NCBI GenBank assembly: GCA_017626815.1
Contig: JAGAHY010000063.1
Coordinates: 1-60,574, forward strand
Direction of reading: 5' to 3'
From: Bacilli bacterium
GTDB taxonomy: Bacteria; Bacillota_I; Bacilli_A; RFN20; CAG-826
Length of the DNA stretch: 60,574 nt
How positions within the stretch are numbered: the stretch's first letter is position 1; every line of letters starts with the position of its first letter. A model generated the notes under the pieces. It had not been told where the DNA came from. It saw only the letters and a list, made by a program, of their open reading frames with translations, and made no database searches. The translations under genes and the position numbers were made by a program. This document shows, piece by piece, positions 9,089 to 17,167 of this stretch.

Positions 9089-10176
9089 GCTTTCTTTTCT
9101 TCGATTCCTATCCGCGGCGGCTCTTCTTTGGTGAAGGCCTTCACCGCGCTTTTGCCAAGGCACTTCAACACGAACTGGAAGAATTTCTTGTCGCTTTCGT
9201 CGAGAATTCGGTACTGGTGGAACAAGGGCCCGATTTGGCCTAAGAAAGACTTGAAGAAGCGGGTGAAGTTGGTGACGTCCATCTTGCCTAAGGCGCGGAA
9301 AAGAATATCGGAGAAACGCTTCTTTTCCTCGTCGCTAAGGCCGTTGACCCAGCCATTGAAGGCGCGGTCGACGTATTTGGAGGTCAAGGTGCGTTTTTTC
9401 AGGTACACGAAATCGTCGTCCTTGATGACCCAGGAGAAGGGGTTATGCTGCAATACCCCAAAACCCGTAGAACGGATGATGTTCATCTTGGCTTCATCTT
9501 CGAAGACGATACCCACGATGGAACATTGGGGAACGTATTTATGATGCTTGGCTAACCGCGCCTTCTTGCCCGCGAAGATATCCTTTTCGTGGAAGCCGGG
9601 GCCTTCGAAGGAATAGGCTCCCTCGATGCGTTCGACGGATTTGGCCTTGGCTAAGACGTAAGTCGCGATGTTGCCTCCTTTGGAATGGCCCGCGAGGATG
9701 ATGGGCTCACGATATTTGGCGTGGACGTGGTTAAAGAACTTCAAGGCCAAAGAATAAGAGGCGATCTCGTCGCTATAGGACATCATGAAATCTTCTTTCC
9801 AACCTTCGTAACTAGGGTCGGTGCCTTCATAGGCGATGAGGATGCGACCATCGATGCGGAAGGCCATCGCGGAGAACTGGACCGCTTTCTCGCGGTCCTT
9901 GGCGGCTTCGTATTCCAGCAATTCGACATCTTTATAACGGGGGCATCTGGCCATGGAACGGACGAAGATGACGGACTTATCGGGCATGAAGGATTCCTCG
10001 AAGGCGTCTTCTTTCTTGTAGTAGGGCAGATAAGCGATTTGGGGTAATGGGAAAGGCAGCGTCAGCGGCGCGTAGTCCCCATAGGTGAACCAAGCGAAAG
10101 CCAGGATGTCGAGGACCCCAAGAGGCAACTCATCGAAACCTCTTTTTTGCTTTTGAATGTAGCCCATTAGTTCCAT
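9085..10176 (-). CDS. Lipase-like alpha/beta hydrolase, DUF2974 (Mbeg1-like)
   Basis: A 363-aa predicted cytoplasmic or peripheral hydrolase. It has a GHSKGGN nucleophile elbow (Ser near residue 160) preceded by an AYEGTDPS segment typical of DUF2974 proteins. The expected catalytic Asp/His cannot be placed with certainty. The substrate is unknown; lipid or acyl ester is inferred from the fold. The frame could extend to 10227, but ATG at 10176 is preferred because a promoter (TTGTCC-17-TACAAT) ends 8 nt before it and would make the message nearly leaderless. No ribosome binding site is visible. An ATG at 10167 is an alternative. Convergent with ribF. Confidence 0.8.
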   Translation of the reverse strand: MELMGYIQKQKRGFDELPLGVLDILAFAWFTYGDYAPLTLPFPLPQIAYLPYYKKEDAFEESFMPDKSVIFVRSMARCPRYKDVELLEYEAAKDREKAVQFSAMAFRIDGRILIAYEGTDPSYEGWKEDFMMSYSDEIASYSLALKFFNHVHAKYREPIILAGHSKGGNIATYVLAKAKSVERIEGAYSFEGPGFHEKDIFAGKKARLAKHHKYVPQCSIVGIVFEDEAKMNIIRSTGFGVLQHNPFSWVIKDDDFVYLKKRTLTSKYVDRAFNGWVNGLSDEEKKRFSDILFRALGKMDVTNFTRFFKSFLGQIGPLFHQYRILDESDKKFFQFVLKCLGKSAVKAFTKEEPPRIGIEEKKA

Positions 10177-10184
10177 ACACCCAT

Positions 10185-10213
10185 ATTGTATGCCCGCGTG
10201 AAAATAAGGACAA
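10185..10213 (-). promoter_or_regulatory. Promoter of the DUF2974 gene, leaderless type
   Basis: The minus strand shows TTGTCC (10208-10213), a 17-bp spacer and TACAAT (10185-10190). The -10 box ends 8 nt before the ATG at 10176, so transcription should start at or within a base or two of the start codon. Confidence 0.6.
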
Positions 10214-10304
10214 CGAAAGCCAAGCAAAAAAGGGAAAAGTGCCCTAGAAAATCCAAAATATTGCCTTTTTGCTGGCGATTATTGGAAATTTGCAGACCTT
10301 TTGC

Positions 10305-10345
10305 AAAAAAAGAAAACCGTCGCTATCCTTAGCGGGTGACGACGG
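10305..10345 (-). terminator. Rho-independent terminator of typA
   Basis: On the minus strand, CCGTC pairs with GACGG and encloses an inner GCTA/TAGC stem. A TTTTCTTTTTTT run follows. It lies just downstream of the typA stop. Confidence 0.75.
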
Positions 10346-10357
10346 TCAGTGAACTCT

Positions 10358-12199
10358 TTATTGGTTGGCTTCCGCTTCCTTGAGAGCCTTTTGTTTGGCT
10401 TCCCATTTCTTGCGGTCCGGAGTGGAGAGGATGCGCTTCCTCATGCGGAAGGCGCTGGGGGTGACCTCCACGAGCTCATCGGAATTGATGTAGTCCAGGC
10501 ACGCCTCGAGGGTCATCTTCCTGGGGGACTTCAAGACGACGGTCTGGTCTTTGTTGGAGGAGCGGACGTTGGTTTGCGGCTTGACGGCGGTGACGTTGAC
10601 GGCGAGGTCGCTGGGGTAGCGGTGCTCACCGACGATCATGCCCTCATAGCAGACGGTGCCCGGGGTGATGAACATCGTGCCATGGTCCTCAATCTTCTCG
10701 ATGGAATAGGGGGTCGCGGGTCCTTTGTCGGTGGAGACGAGGACGCCGATGGGACGCTCGCCAACGCTATGGCCATACACCGGGCGATATTCGCGGAAGG
10801 TGTGGTTGATGATGCCATAGCCCTTGGTCAAGGTGAGGAAGTTGTTGACGAAGCCGAGCAAACCACAGCTAGGAATGACGTAGGTCAGCCGGGTTTGGCC
10901 GTTGCTCTCTAGCATGTCGATCATGGACGCGCCGCGGGTGCCGAGGGTCTCCATGATGTCGCCGACGAATTCGCTTGGGACGTCGATTTGGAGGTCTTCG
11001 TACGGTTCACATTTGACGCCATCGATTTCCTTGACGATGACGTGGGGCTTGGAGACTTCGAGTTCGTATCCTTCCCTGCGGAGGGTCTCGATTAAGACGC
11101 CAAGATGAAGCTCGCCACGGCCGGATACCGTCCAACTTTCGGTGTTGGGGATGCGGCTATAGCGGAGGGAGACGTCGCGCTGGACTTCCTGATAAAGGCG
11201 GTCTTCGATGACCCTGGCGGTCACGAATTTTCCTTCCTGTCCGCGAAGGGGGCTCGAATTGGTGCCGAATTCCATCTGCAAGGTCGGTTCGTCGACGCGA
11301 AGCGGGGGCAAGGGATCGTTATGGCCTTGGGCGCAGAAGGTCTCGCCGACGTTGGTGTCTTCGTTGCCGGCGATGGCGCAGATGTCACCGCATTCGACGG
11401 AATCGACTTCCACGCGGCGCAAGCCCATGAACGTATAGAGCTTCATGACCTTGAAATCTTTGGTGGTGCCATCGACGTGGACGGCGGTGAGGGTGTCGCC
11501 GACGTGGGCGGAGCCACCGCGGATGGTGCCGATGCCGATGCGTCCGACGAAGCCGTTATAGTCAAGCAACGCGGGCTGGAAGCGGAAAGGGGCGCTAGGA
11601 TCGCAAACCGGTTCGGGGATTTCCTTTAAGATCGTCTCGAAGACCGGCTCCATGCCTTTGGCTTGGGTGGAGGGGTCGGAGGAGAGGGAGGAGGTGCCGT
11701 TTAAGGCGCTGGTATAGACGACGGGGAAATCCAACATATCTTCCGGCGCGCCAAGCTGGATGAAGAGGTCGAGGACTTCGTCGACGGCTTTGTCCGGGTC
11801 GGCGTTAGGACGGTCGACTTTATTGATGACGACGATCGGTTTGATATGGTTCTCGAGGGCGTTTTTCAGGACGAAACGGGTCTGCGGCATCGTGCCTTCG
11901 AAGGCGTCGACGAGCAATAAACAGCCGTCCACCATGTGCATGATGCGCTCGACCTCGCCGCCGAAGTCGGCGTGCCCCGGGGTGTCGACGATGTTGATTT
12001 TGGTGTCTTTGTAGACGATGGAAGTCGTCTTGGCCAAAATCGTGATGCCGCGTTCTCTTTCTTGGGGATTGGAATCCATCACGCGGTCTTGGACTTCCTC
12101 GTTTTCGCGGAACGTGCCGGAAGAGGAGAGCAGGGAATTGACGAGAGTGGTTTTGCCATGGTCGACGTGGGCGATGATGGCGATGTTGCGCATTTTCAT
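10358..12199 (-). CDS. typA: Ribosome-associated GTPase TypA/BipA
   Basis: Translational GTPase that binds the 70S ribosome and aids subunit assembly and stress growth. The G1 motif is AHVDHGKTT near residue 8, followed by [14 protein letters not shown] and NKVDRP. EF-G-like domains III and V and the BipA-specific C-terminal domain follow. The length (613 aa) is standard. GGAGG lies 8 nt upstream of the ATG at 12199; an ATG two codons later is possible. Transcribed alone from its own promoter, divergent from the MATE gene, and ended by a strong terminator. Confidence 0.95.
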   Translation of the reverse strand: MKMRNIAIIAHVDHGKTTLVNSLLSSSGTFRENEEVQDRVMDSNPQERERGITILAKTTSIVYKDTKINIVDTPGHADFGGEVERIMHMVDGCLLLVDAFEGTMPQTRFVLKNALENHIKPIVVINKVDRPNADPDKAVDEVLDLFIQLGAPEDMLDFPVVYTSALNGTSSLSSDPSTQAKGMEPVFETILKEIPEPVCDPSAPFRFQPALLDYNGFVGRIGIGTIRGGSAHVGDTLTAVHVDGTTKDFKVMKLYTFMGLRRVEVDSVECGDICAIAGNEDTNVGETFCAQGHNDPLPPLRVDEPTLQMEFGTNSSPLRGQEGKFVTARVIEDRLYQEVQRDVSLRYSRIPNTESWTVSGRGELHLGVLIETLRREGYELEVSKPHVIVKEIDGVKCEPYEDLQIDVPSEFVGDIMETLGTRGASMIDMLESNGQTRLTYVIPSCGLLGFVNNFLTLTKGYGIINHTFREYRPVYGHSVGERPIGVLVSTDKGPATPYSIEKIEDHGTMFITPGTVCYEGMIVGEHRYPSDLAVNVTAVKPQTNVRSSNKDQTVVLKSPRKMTLEACLDYINSDELVEVTPSAFRMRKRILSTPDRKKWEAKQKALKEAEANQ

Positions 12200-12207
12200 G
12201 GTGAGTA

Positions 12208-12254
12208 CCTCCGAAAACCGCGCGTATTTTACCCTACGTATGCGCGCCGGTGAA
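12208..12254 (-). promoter_or_regulatory. Promoter and RBS of typA
   Basis: The minus strand has TTCACC (12249-12254), a 17-bp spacer and TAAAAT (12226-12231), then the GGAGG ribosome binding site at 12208-12212. Confidence 0.6.
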
Positions 12255-12285
12255 GAATTTCTTTTATGTAACCCCTTGCAAAGCC

Positions 12286-12314
12286 TTTATCTTGGCCTAG
12301 AAAACCGCTACACT
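12286..12314 (+). promoter_or_regulatory. Promoter of the MATE gene, leaderless type
   Basis: TTTATC (12286-12291), a 17-bp spacer and TACACT (12309-12314). Exactly 7 nt separate the -10 box from the ATG at 12322, and no ribosome binding site can fit. Confidence 0.5.
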
Positions 12315-12321
12315 AGCGCTC

Positions 12322-13680
12322 ATGAAAGGTTTCGAACTCGGTCGTCACGTCAGCGTCAAACAACTATTATTGGGCGCCGCGCCTTCGGTATTGATGATGA
12401 TCTCCATCTCCGTCTATGGCGTGTTCGACGGCTTTTTCGTCTCCAATTTCGCGGGCAAGACGCCTTTCGCCGCCTTGAATCTCATCTATCCCGTGATCAT
12501 GATTTTGGGCTCGCTGGGGTTTATGATGGGAAGTGGCGGCAGCGCCTTGGTGGCGAAATGTCTTGGCGAAGGCAAACAAGAAGAGGCCAACCAGCAATTC
12601 TTTAACGCCGTCGCCGGGGCCATCGTCCTCGGGGTTGTCTCTAGTTTGGCGACTTATTTTGCCTTGCCCTCGTTGGCGATAGGCTTAGGGGCGGATGAGG
12701 CGATGCTCGAAGATTGCGTCAACTATGGCCGCATCATGGTCCTCGGGGTCACCGCCTTCAACCTCCAAAACCTGTTCCAGAACTTCATGGTCACATCCGG
12801 GAAGGGGAGGCTCGGCTTCCGCGTCACCTTACTTGCCGGAATCGTCAATATAGCCTTCGACGCCATCTTTATCGTCGGCTGCCGCATGGGGGTCGTCGGG
12901 GCGGCGATCGGGACGGTGCTCGGACAGGTCGTCGGCGCGGTCATACCGATCATTTACTTTTCGCGAAGGAATTCCTCTTCCTTGCGTCTAGCGCCCTGCA
13001 AACCGATGTGGGGCGCGCTAGGTAAGATGGTGGGGAATGGCATGAGCGAATTCGTCAATACCATCAGCGCCTCCGGCGTCTCTTTGGTCCTCAATGCTTC
13101 CTTGATGCAATACTTTGGGGAAGACGGGGTAGGGGCCTATGGCATCATCTGCTATGTTTGGCTGGTGTTCGCGGCCGTCTTCATCGGCTATAACGTCACC
13201 ATCGCCCCGCGCGTCTCCTATTGCCTTGGGGCGAAGGATTACCGCGAGCTGCGTAGTCTCTATGTCAAAAGCTTATGGATTCTATTGGCATTCGGCTTAT
13301 TGCAATTCGCCTTGGCCGAAGCTCTTGCGGTACCTTTAAGCCACGCCTTTGGCGGATATGACGAATCGTTGCTGCAACTGACCATCCGCGCCTCCTTGAT
13401 CTACGGGCTGACGTATCTTTTCTTAGGCGTAAATATGTTTGGCAGCGCCTTCTTCACCGCCCTCAATAACGGGGTGGTTTCGTTATTGCTTTCGTTTTTT
13501 CGCTTGGCGGTGCTTGAAATTGGCTCGGTGGCCATCTTGCCCCGGGTTTTTGGCGGCGAGGCCATCTGGTACGCGGTCCCGCTGGCGGAGGCGCTAGGGC
13601 TAGTGATGGTCGTGGCAGTGATGCAGTCTTTTTCCAAAAAATATGGCTACGACAAAAACTTTTCCCTCGTCAAGCATTAA
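12322..13680 (+). CDS. MATE-family multidrug/cation antiporter
   Basis: A 452-aa inner-membrane protein with about twelve hydrophobic segments arranged as two similar halves. Residues 15-90 match the MATE start: a hydrophobic helix, FDGFFVSNFAG, and later GSGGSALVAK with LGEGKQEEAN. Members export drugs, dyes or metabolites using Na+ or H+ gradients; the substrate here cannot be told. The start is fixed by the -10 box 7 nt upstream. The promoter of the next gene overlaps this gene's stop codon. Confidence 0.9.
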   Translation: MKGFELGRHVSVKQLLLGAAPSVLMMISISVYGVFDGFFVSNFAGKTPFAALNLIYPVIMILGSLGFMMGSGGSALVAKCLGEGKQEEANQQFFNAVAGAIVLGVVSSLATYFALPSLAIGLGADEAMLEDCVNYGRIMVLGVTAFNLQNLFQNFMVTSGKGRLGFRVTLLAGIVNIAFDAIFIVGCRMGVVGAAIGTVLGQVVGAVIPIIYFSRRNSSSLRLAPCKPMWGALGKMVGNGMSEFVNTISASGVSLVLNASLMQYFGEDGVGAYGIICYVWLVFAAVFIGYNVTIAPRVSYCLGAKDYRELRSLYVKSLWILLAFGLLQFALAEALAVPLSHAFGGYDESLLQLTIRASLIYGLTYLFLGVNMFGSAFFTALNNGVVSLLLSFFRLAVLEIGSVAILPRVFGGEAIWYAVPLAEALGLVMVVAVMQSFSKKYGYDKNFSLVKH

Positions 13681-13705
13681 CGTAGCCCCATAAATCGGGT
13701 ATGAT
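13677..13705 (+). promoter_or_regulatory. Promoter of the TerB-like gene, leaderless type
   Basis: TTAACG (13677-13682, overlapping the MATE stop codon), a 17-bp spacer and TATGAT (13700-13705). The ATG at 13713 follows after exactly 7 nt. Confidence 0.6.
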
Positions 13706-13712
13706 GTGCGCC

Positions 13713-14150
13713 ATGAGAACCAAGAAACCCATCGACCAGGACATCGAGAACATGTCCGCTTTGACCAAGACGCAGCGCGAGATGTCCTGCAAAGAAGCCT
13801 ATGAGCGTCTGAAAGAATATTTCCTCGCCCATGGCAAGAAGGAGAAAGACGCCTTCGCTTTCGTCAAAGACCTTTTCCGCCTTTGCGTCAGCGCCGACCG
13901 CGGCGTCCATGACGAGGAATTCGCCTTATACCGCGATATTTTCGACCCCGCCATGACCGAGAAGGCTTTCTTCAAGTTCACCAAATACGGAGGCGACCCC
14001 GATTTCGTCGATCGGATGGACGATTTCGTCGATTCGCTGGAGGAATCCGCCAAAAAAGACGTCTGCCACATCGCCTTGTGCATCCTTTGCTCCGATGGGC
14101 TGCCTAGCCGTGGCGAATATAATTTGCTCGTCCGCCTTTATGAGGATTAG
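13713..14150 (+). CDS. TerB-like helical protein of unknown function
   Basis: A 145-aa, probably all-helical cytosolic protein. The segment SADRGVHDEEFALYRDIF and the later CSDGLPSRGEYNLL resemble the two acidic helix-loop repeats of TerB/DjlA-type domains, which may bind metal. This is a fold-level impression only. An in-frame ATG at 13701 lies inside the -10 box, so the ATG at 13713 is chosen. The next gene (a lipoprotein) starts 3 bp after the stop and is probably cotranscribed. Confidence 0.7.
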   Translation: MRTKKPIDQDIENMSALTKTQREMSCKEAYERLKEYFLAHGKKEKDAFAFVKDLFRLCVSADRGVHDEEFALYRDIFDPAMTEKAFFKFTKYGGDPDFVDRMDDFVDSLEESAKKDVCHIALCILCSDGLPSRGEYNLLVRLYED

Positions 14151-14153
14151 ATC

Positions 14154-14993
14154 ATGAAAAAAACGTTGTTGTCTTTGATTGCCTTGGCGCTAATTTCCTG
14201 TGGGGGCAGTGGGGAATCCCTATCCCGACAATCACTTCCTAGCTCCAGCGAGGAGTCTTCCCTTCCCTCAGCGGGTGAAACTACCCTAGAATCCAGCGTC
14301 CCATTCGCTTGGCCCAAAGTCACCGAACTCCCGGAAAGCGAATACAAAACCGCCTTCTTCCCCAATTATTTCAAACGCTTGCAGGCCTATGCTTCCTATA
14401 AAGCGGTCACCGAAGGCAAAACGGCCTCGACCGTCGACCAAAGCATCGCCGTCACCGTCCTCAAAAGCGGTGAATATGGCTACATGAAGAACCAATCCGA
14501 CAGTTTCTTCGTCCATACGAGCCACGAGGCCTATTACCATGGTCAGCAAACCTATTGCCGCGACAAAGACGCCGCCTTTGCTTTGATGGGCCTTGAAACC
14601 TACCTCAATACCTACGGCACATACCCCTTCGAGAATTCCGTGGAAGGCTATGATGTCCTCGGGGAGGGGTTAGTTTCCATCGAAAAAGCGGAAGTGGCGC
14701 AAGGCCACGGCTTCAAAATCACCCTCGACCCCAAGAAAGCGACCACCAACGTGCGCATCCAAATGAAGCGCTTCGGCGGACTTGACGAATATCCTTCCTT
14801 CAGTTCCATCGTCATCACCATGTCGGTGCAGGACGACTACACGCCCATCAAAGTGTCCGTGGACGCGCAATATAAAGCCAAGATGCTCTTCGAGGCCGAT
14901 TGCCACCAAACCTATGACGTCACCTATTCCGACTTCGGCCAGAATCTGGAGATCCCTGGCCTAGAAGACGCCAAAAAAGTCGAAGGTTTTTAA
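14154..14993 (+). CDS. Predicted lipoprotein of unknown function
   Basis: 279 aa. A short signal peptide ends in the lipobox ALISC (Cys near 16), followed by a Ser/Glu-rich spacer of about 30 residues and a globular domain of about 230 residues. The mature domain is predicted to be beta-rich and is not recognised. Three further lipoproteins with the same Ser-rich tether style lie at 47083, 57038 and 59395. GAGG lies 8 nt upstream of the ATG. A clear terminator follows. Confidence 0.8.
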   Translation: MKKTLLSLIALALISCGGSGESLSRQSLPSSSEESSLPSAGETTLESSVPFAWPKVTELPESEYKTAFFPNYFKRLQAYASYKAVTEGKTASTVDQSIAVTVLKSGEYGYMKNQSDSFFVHTSHEAYYHGQQTYCRDKDAAFALMGLETYLNTYGTYPFENSVEGYDVLGEGLVSIEKAEVAQGHGFKITLDPKKATTNVRIQMKRFGGLDEYPSFSSIVITMSVQDDYTPIKVSVDAQYKAKMLFEADCHQTYDVTYSDFGQNLEIPGLEDAKKVEGF

Positions 14994-15012
14994 TCTTAAC
15001 GATACGTAACCT

Positions 15013-15036
15013 AGGCCCTTTGCGGGGCCTTTTTTG
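15013..15036 (+). terminator. Rho-independent terminator
   Basis: AGGCCC and GGGCCT flank a TTTGCG loop and are followed by a T run. It ends the TerB-like/lipoprotein unit. Confidence 0.8.
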
Positions 15037-15121
15037 ACGACCTCAAGCCCAAATTACGAAACAAATGTTCTTATTCGCGATGTTTATGCGAAGAATCTCA
15101 ATAAAAACCACGCGTGTGCGA

Positions 15122-15127
15122 TATAAT
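15122..15127 (+). promoter_or_regulatory. -10 box of the GGDEF gene, leaderless type
   Basis: Perfect TATAAT at 15122-15127, exactly 7 nt before the ATG at 15135. The -35 region is poor (CAATAA at 17 bp), so an activator may be needed. Confidence 0.5.
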
Positions 15128-15134
15128 GTCTAGC

Positions 15135-16469
15135 ATGAACGCGAAAAGTCGAAAACTTCACCTTAGCGCGCCCATTGTTTTCTTGCTGGTCTTGATTCCT
15201 TTTATCATCGTCTTGACCGCCGGTTTAGGGACGACATTGGCCGTCCAGTCCATCAATAGCCAAAAGGCCATGGTCTCCGACAAAACCATCGAGATGGCGA
15301 CCACCGCCGCCGAGCTCATCCGCCCTTACCGCGATGAAGTCGGCAGCATCCAAGAAGGGGATGAAGACACCCCAGCCTACCATCATGTCTATGACATCCT
15401 CGCCGCCTTCCGCATCGCTAACGCGGGCACTTCCGGCGAACTTGCCTTTATTTATGCCTGCCGCGAACGCGCCGACGGCACCTTCGAATTCACCATCGAT
15501 CCCTCACCAGACCCCGCCGAATTCGGCGAGGACCTCGAGGAAACCTATGCCCTCCGACAGGCCTCTTTGGGCACGGCCGCCTTCGATAGCGCCCCCTATA
15601 CCGACCGTTGGGGCACCTTCTATAGCGCCTATGCCCCCGTGTTTGATTCCAACAACAAAGTGGTGACGATCATCGGCATCGACGTATGGGCCAACTGGTT
15701 TGATAACGCGATTTGGTCCAACTCCCGTTCGATCATCATCGTCACCGCCATCGCCGTCGTCTCGGGCGCGGTCATCGCGGCGGTGCTGTTTGGCCGACTA
15801 AGCCGCCGCCTGCGCTTGCTTTTATCCGAATTCACCGACCTCGAAGACGATGTTCGCCTACTCACCGCCGACTTGAAAAAGTCCGAAGCCACCGAGGTTT
15901 CCGTCCCTGATGACGGAGATGAAGTGGTGGCCCTTCGCATGAAGATCCGGGCCGCGCAGAAAGAGCTTCATGACTACATCGAATACACCAAGCACGCCGC
16001 CTATGTCGATCCCCTCGCCAACGTCGGCAGCCGCGTTTCTTATACCGAGCGCATCGAAACCCTCGATGGCAGCACATTCTTCGGCGTCCTCGTCGTTGAC
16101 ATCAACGACTTGAAGCACATCAACGACACTTATGGCCATGATAAAGGCGACGCCGCCATCGTCGGCATCGCGGATGTCTTGAAGACGCAGTTCCCGGAGA
16201 AAGATATCTTCCGCATCGGTGGCGATGAATTGGTTGTCTTGATCTTCGAAAGTGCCGAGCAAGTTAAGCCTCGCTTGGTTTCCTTGACCGAGGCTTTGGC
16301 CGCCTTTAACCAGAATTCCGGAGTGCCTTTCGCCGTCTCCGCCTCCAAAGGAATCGCCTTCTTCCAAGAGGACGACCGCGGTTATCCTGACGTCTTCCGC
16401 CGCGCCGACGCCGCGATGTATGTGGAGAAAAACGAATATCACCGCACCCATAAGCCGTTTGAACGGTAA
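15135..16469 (+). CDS. Membrane-bound diguanylate cyclase with extracytoplasmic sensor
   Basis: A 444-aa protein predicted to make cyclic di-GMP from GTP. One N-terminal helix (about residues 10-32) is followed by about 165 extracytoplasmic residues of possible Cache/CHASE type. A second helix lies near 200-222, then a short HAMP-like or coiled linker. The C-terminal GGDEF domain carries DINDLKHINDTYGHDKGD and RIGGDEL, a GGDEF variant with Leu at the fifth position. I see no RxxD inhibitory site five residues before GGDEL. The ATG at 15135 is chosen over the upstream 15114 because the latter precedes the -10 box. No EAL, HD-GYP or PilZ partner is in the window. Confidence 0.88.
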   Translation: MNAKSRKLHLSAPIVFLLVLIPFIIVLTAGLGTTLAVQSINSQKAMVSDKTIEMATTAAELIRPYRDEVGSIQEGDEDTPAYHHVYDILAAFRIANAGTSGELAFIYACRERADGTFEFTIDPSPDPAEFGEDLEETYALRQASLGTAAFDSAPYTDRWGTFYSAYAPVFDSNNKVVTIIGIDVWANWFDNAIWSNSRSIIIVTAIAVVSGAVIAAVLFGRLSRRLRLLLSEFTDLEDDVRLLTADLKKSEATEVSVPDDGDEVVALRMKIRAAQKELHDYIEYTKHAAYVDPLANVGSRVSYTERIETLDGSTFFGVLVVDINDLKHINDTYGHDKGDAAIVGIADVLKTQFPEKDIFRIGGDELVVLIFESAEQVKPRLVSLTEALAAFNQNSGVPFAVSASKGIAFFQEDDRGYPDVFRRADAAMYVEKNEYHRTHKPFER

Positions 16470-16501
16470 GCCTCGCATTTCTCGGATAAAACCCAAAAAT
16501 A

Positions 16502-16526
16502 GGCCGCTTTTGCGGGCCATTTTTTG
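16502..16526 (+). terminator. Rho-independent terminator of the GGDEF gene
   Basis: GGCCGC and GCGGGCC (one bulged G) flank a TTTT loop, followed by a T run. Confidence 0.7.
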
Positions 16527-16612
16527 ATTTTCGGATCAGCGGTAGTGGCGCCATTTCCAACGATAAAGGCGAACCTTTATCTTGCCCTTTTCTTTAAAAA
16601 GAAAGAAAAACG

Positions 16613-16640
16613 TTGCATTCCCCATCCAATTCCGTATGAT
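16613..16640 (+). promoter_or_regulatory. Promoter of rpsO
   Basis: TTGCAT (16613-16618), a 16-bp spacer and TATGAT (16635-16640). Transcription should start near 16647, giving a leader of about 78 nt. Confidence 0.65.
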
Positions 16641-16646
16641 TACACC

Positions 16647-16724
16647 TGCGGCTAGACGAAGTCGGCATGTAACTCCTGCATCCGGCCTTGCCTCAGCTAA
16701 GTATTCACGAAAGGAGAAAACACC
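16647..16724 (+). promoter_or_regulatory. rpsO leader, possible S15 autoregulatory element
   Basis: This leader is long compared with its neighbours. CTCCT at 16673-16677 is complementary to the AGGAG of the Shine-Dalgarno at 16712-16716, so an alternative fold could hide the ribosome binding site. S15 is known to repress its own mRNA through varied leader structures in other bacteria; the case here is inference. Confidence 0.4.
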
Positions 16725-16994
16725 ATGGCTTTGTCCAAAGAAACGACCGCCAACATCGTCAAGAAGTTCGGCAAAAACGACAAGGACACCGGCTCCACCG
16801 AAGTCCAAGTCGCCCTTCTCACCGAAAGGATCAAAGACCTCACCGCCCACCTCAAAGCGAACCAGCAAGACGCGGGTGCCCGTAGGTCCCTCCTCATCCT
16901 CGTCGGCAAGAGGCGTTCCTTGCTCGCTTACCTCAGCTCCACCAATCCTGAGGGCTATTCCGAGCTCATCAAGAAACTCGGCATCCGTAAGTAA
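16725..16994 (+). CDS. rpsO: 30S ribosomal protein S15
   Basis: 89 aa, the normal length. It binds the central domain of 16S rRNA early in 30S assembly. The family segments TGSTEVQVALLTERI and RRSLLILVGKRRSLLAYL are present, ending in LIKKLGIRK. AAGGAG lies 8 nt before the ATG. It is transcribed alone with its own promoter and terminator. pnp, the usual next gene, is about 4.7 kb away. Confidence 0.98.
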   Translation: MALSKETTANIVKKFGKNDKDTGSTEVQVALLTERIKDLTAHLKANQQDAGARRSLLILVGKRRSLLAYLSSTNPEGYSELIKKLGIRK

Positions 16995-17012
16995 TCGGGC
17001 GTCAACAAGACA

Positions 17013-17039
17013 AGCCACCTTCGGGTGGTTTTCTTTTTG
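17013..17039 (+). terminator. Rho-independent terminator of rpsO
   Basis: CCACC and GGTGG flank a TTCG tetraloop, followed by TTTTCTTTTT. Confidence 0.85.
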
Positions 17040-17117
17040 CCCGATATCCTGTCTTCGCCCATTCCAGATCTCATTGACGCAGTGAAACAAGGAACTTTTG
17101 ACTTTTTTCGACTTTTT

Positions 17118-17154
17118 TTGTCAAATTCGCCCCTTTCCGGCATATAGGTTAAGT
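17118..17154 (+). promoter_or_regulatory. Promoter of the rpn-like gene, matching the comEA promoter
   Basis: TTGTCA (17118-17123), then 19 bp, then TATAGGTTAAGT (17143-17154). Spacing and the whole 12-base downstream block are identical in front of comEA at 54183. A conventional 17-bp reading would use CATATA as the -10 box. Confidence 0.55.
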
Positions 17155-17167
17155 GAAAGGAGCCATT

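Noticed and set aside
15135-16469. Inhibitory I-site in the GGDEF protein
   Set aside because: The residues five positions before GGDEL do not contain RxxD.
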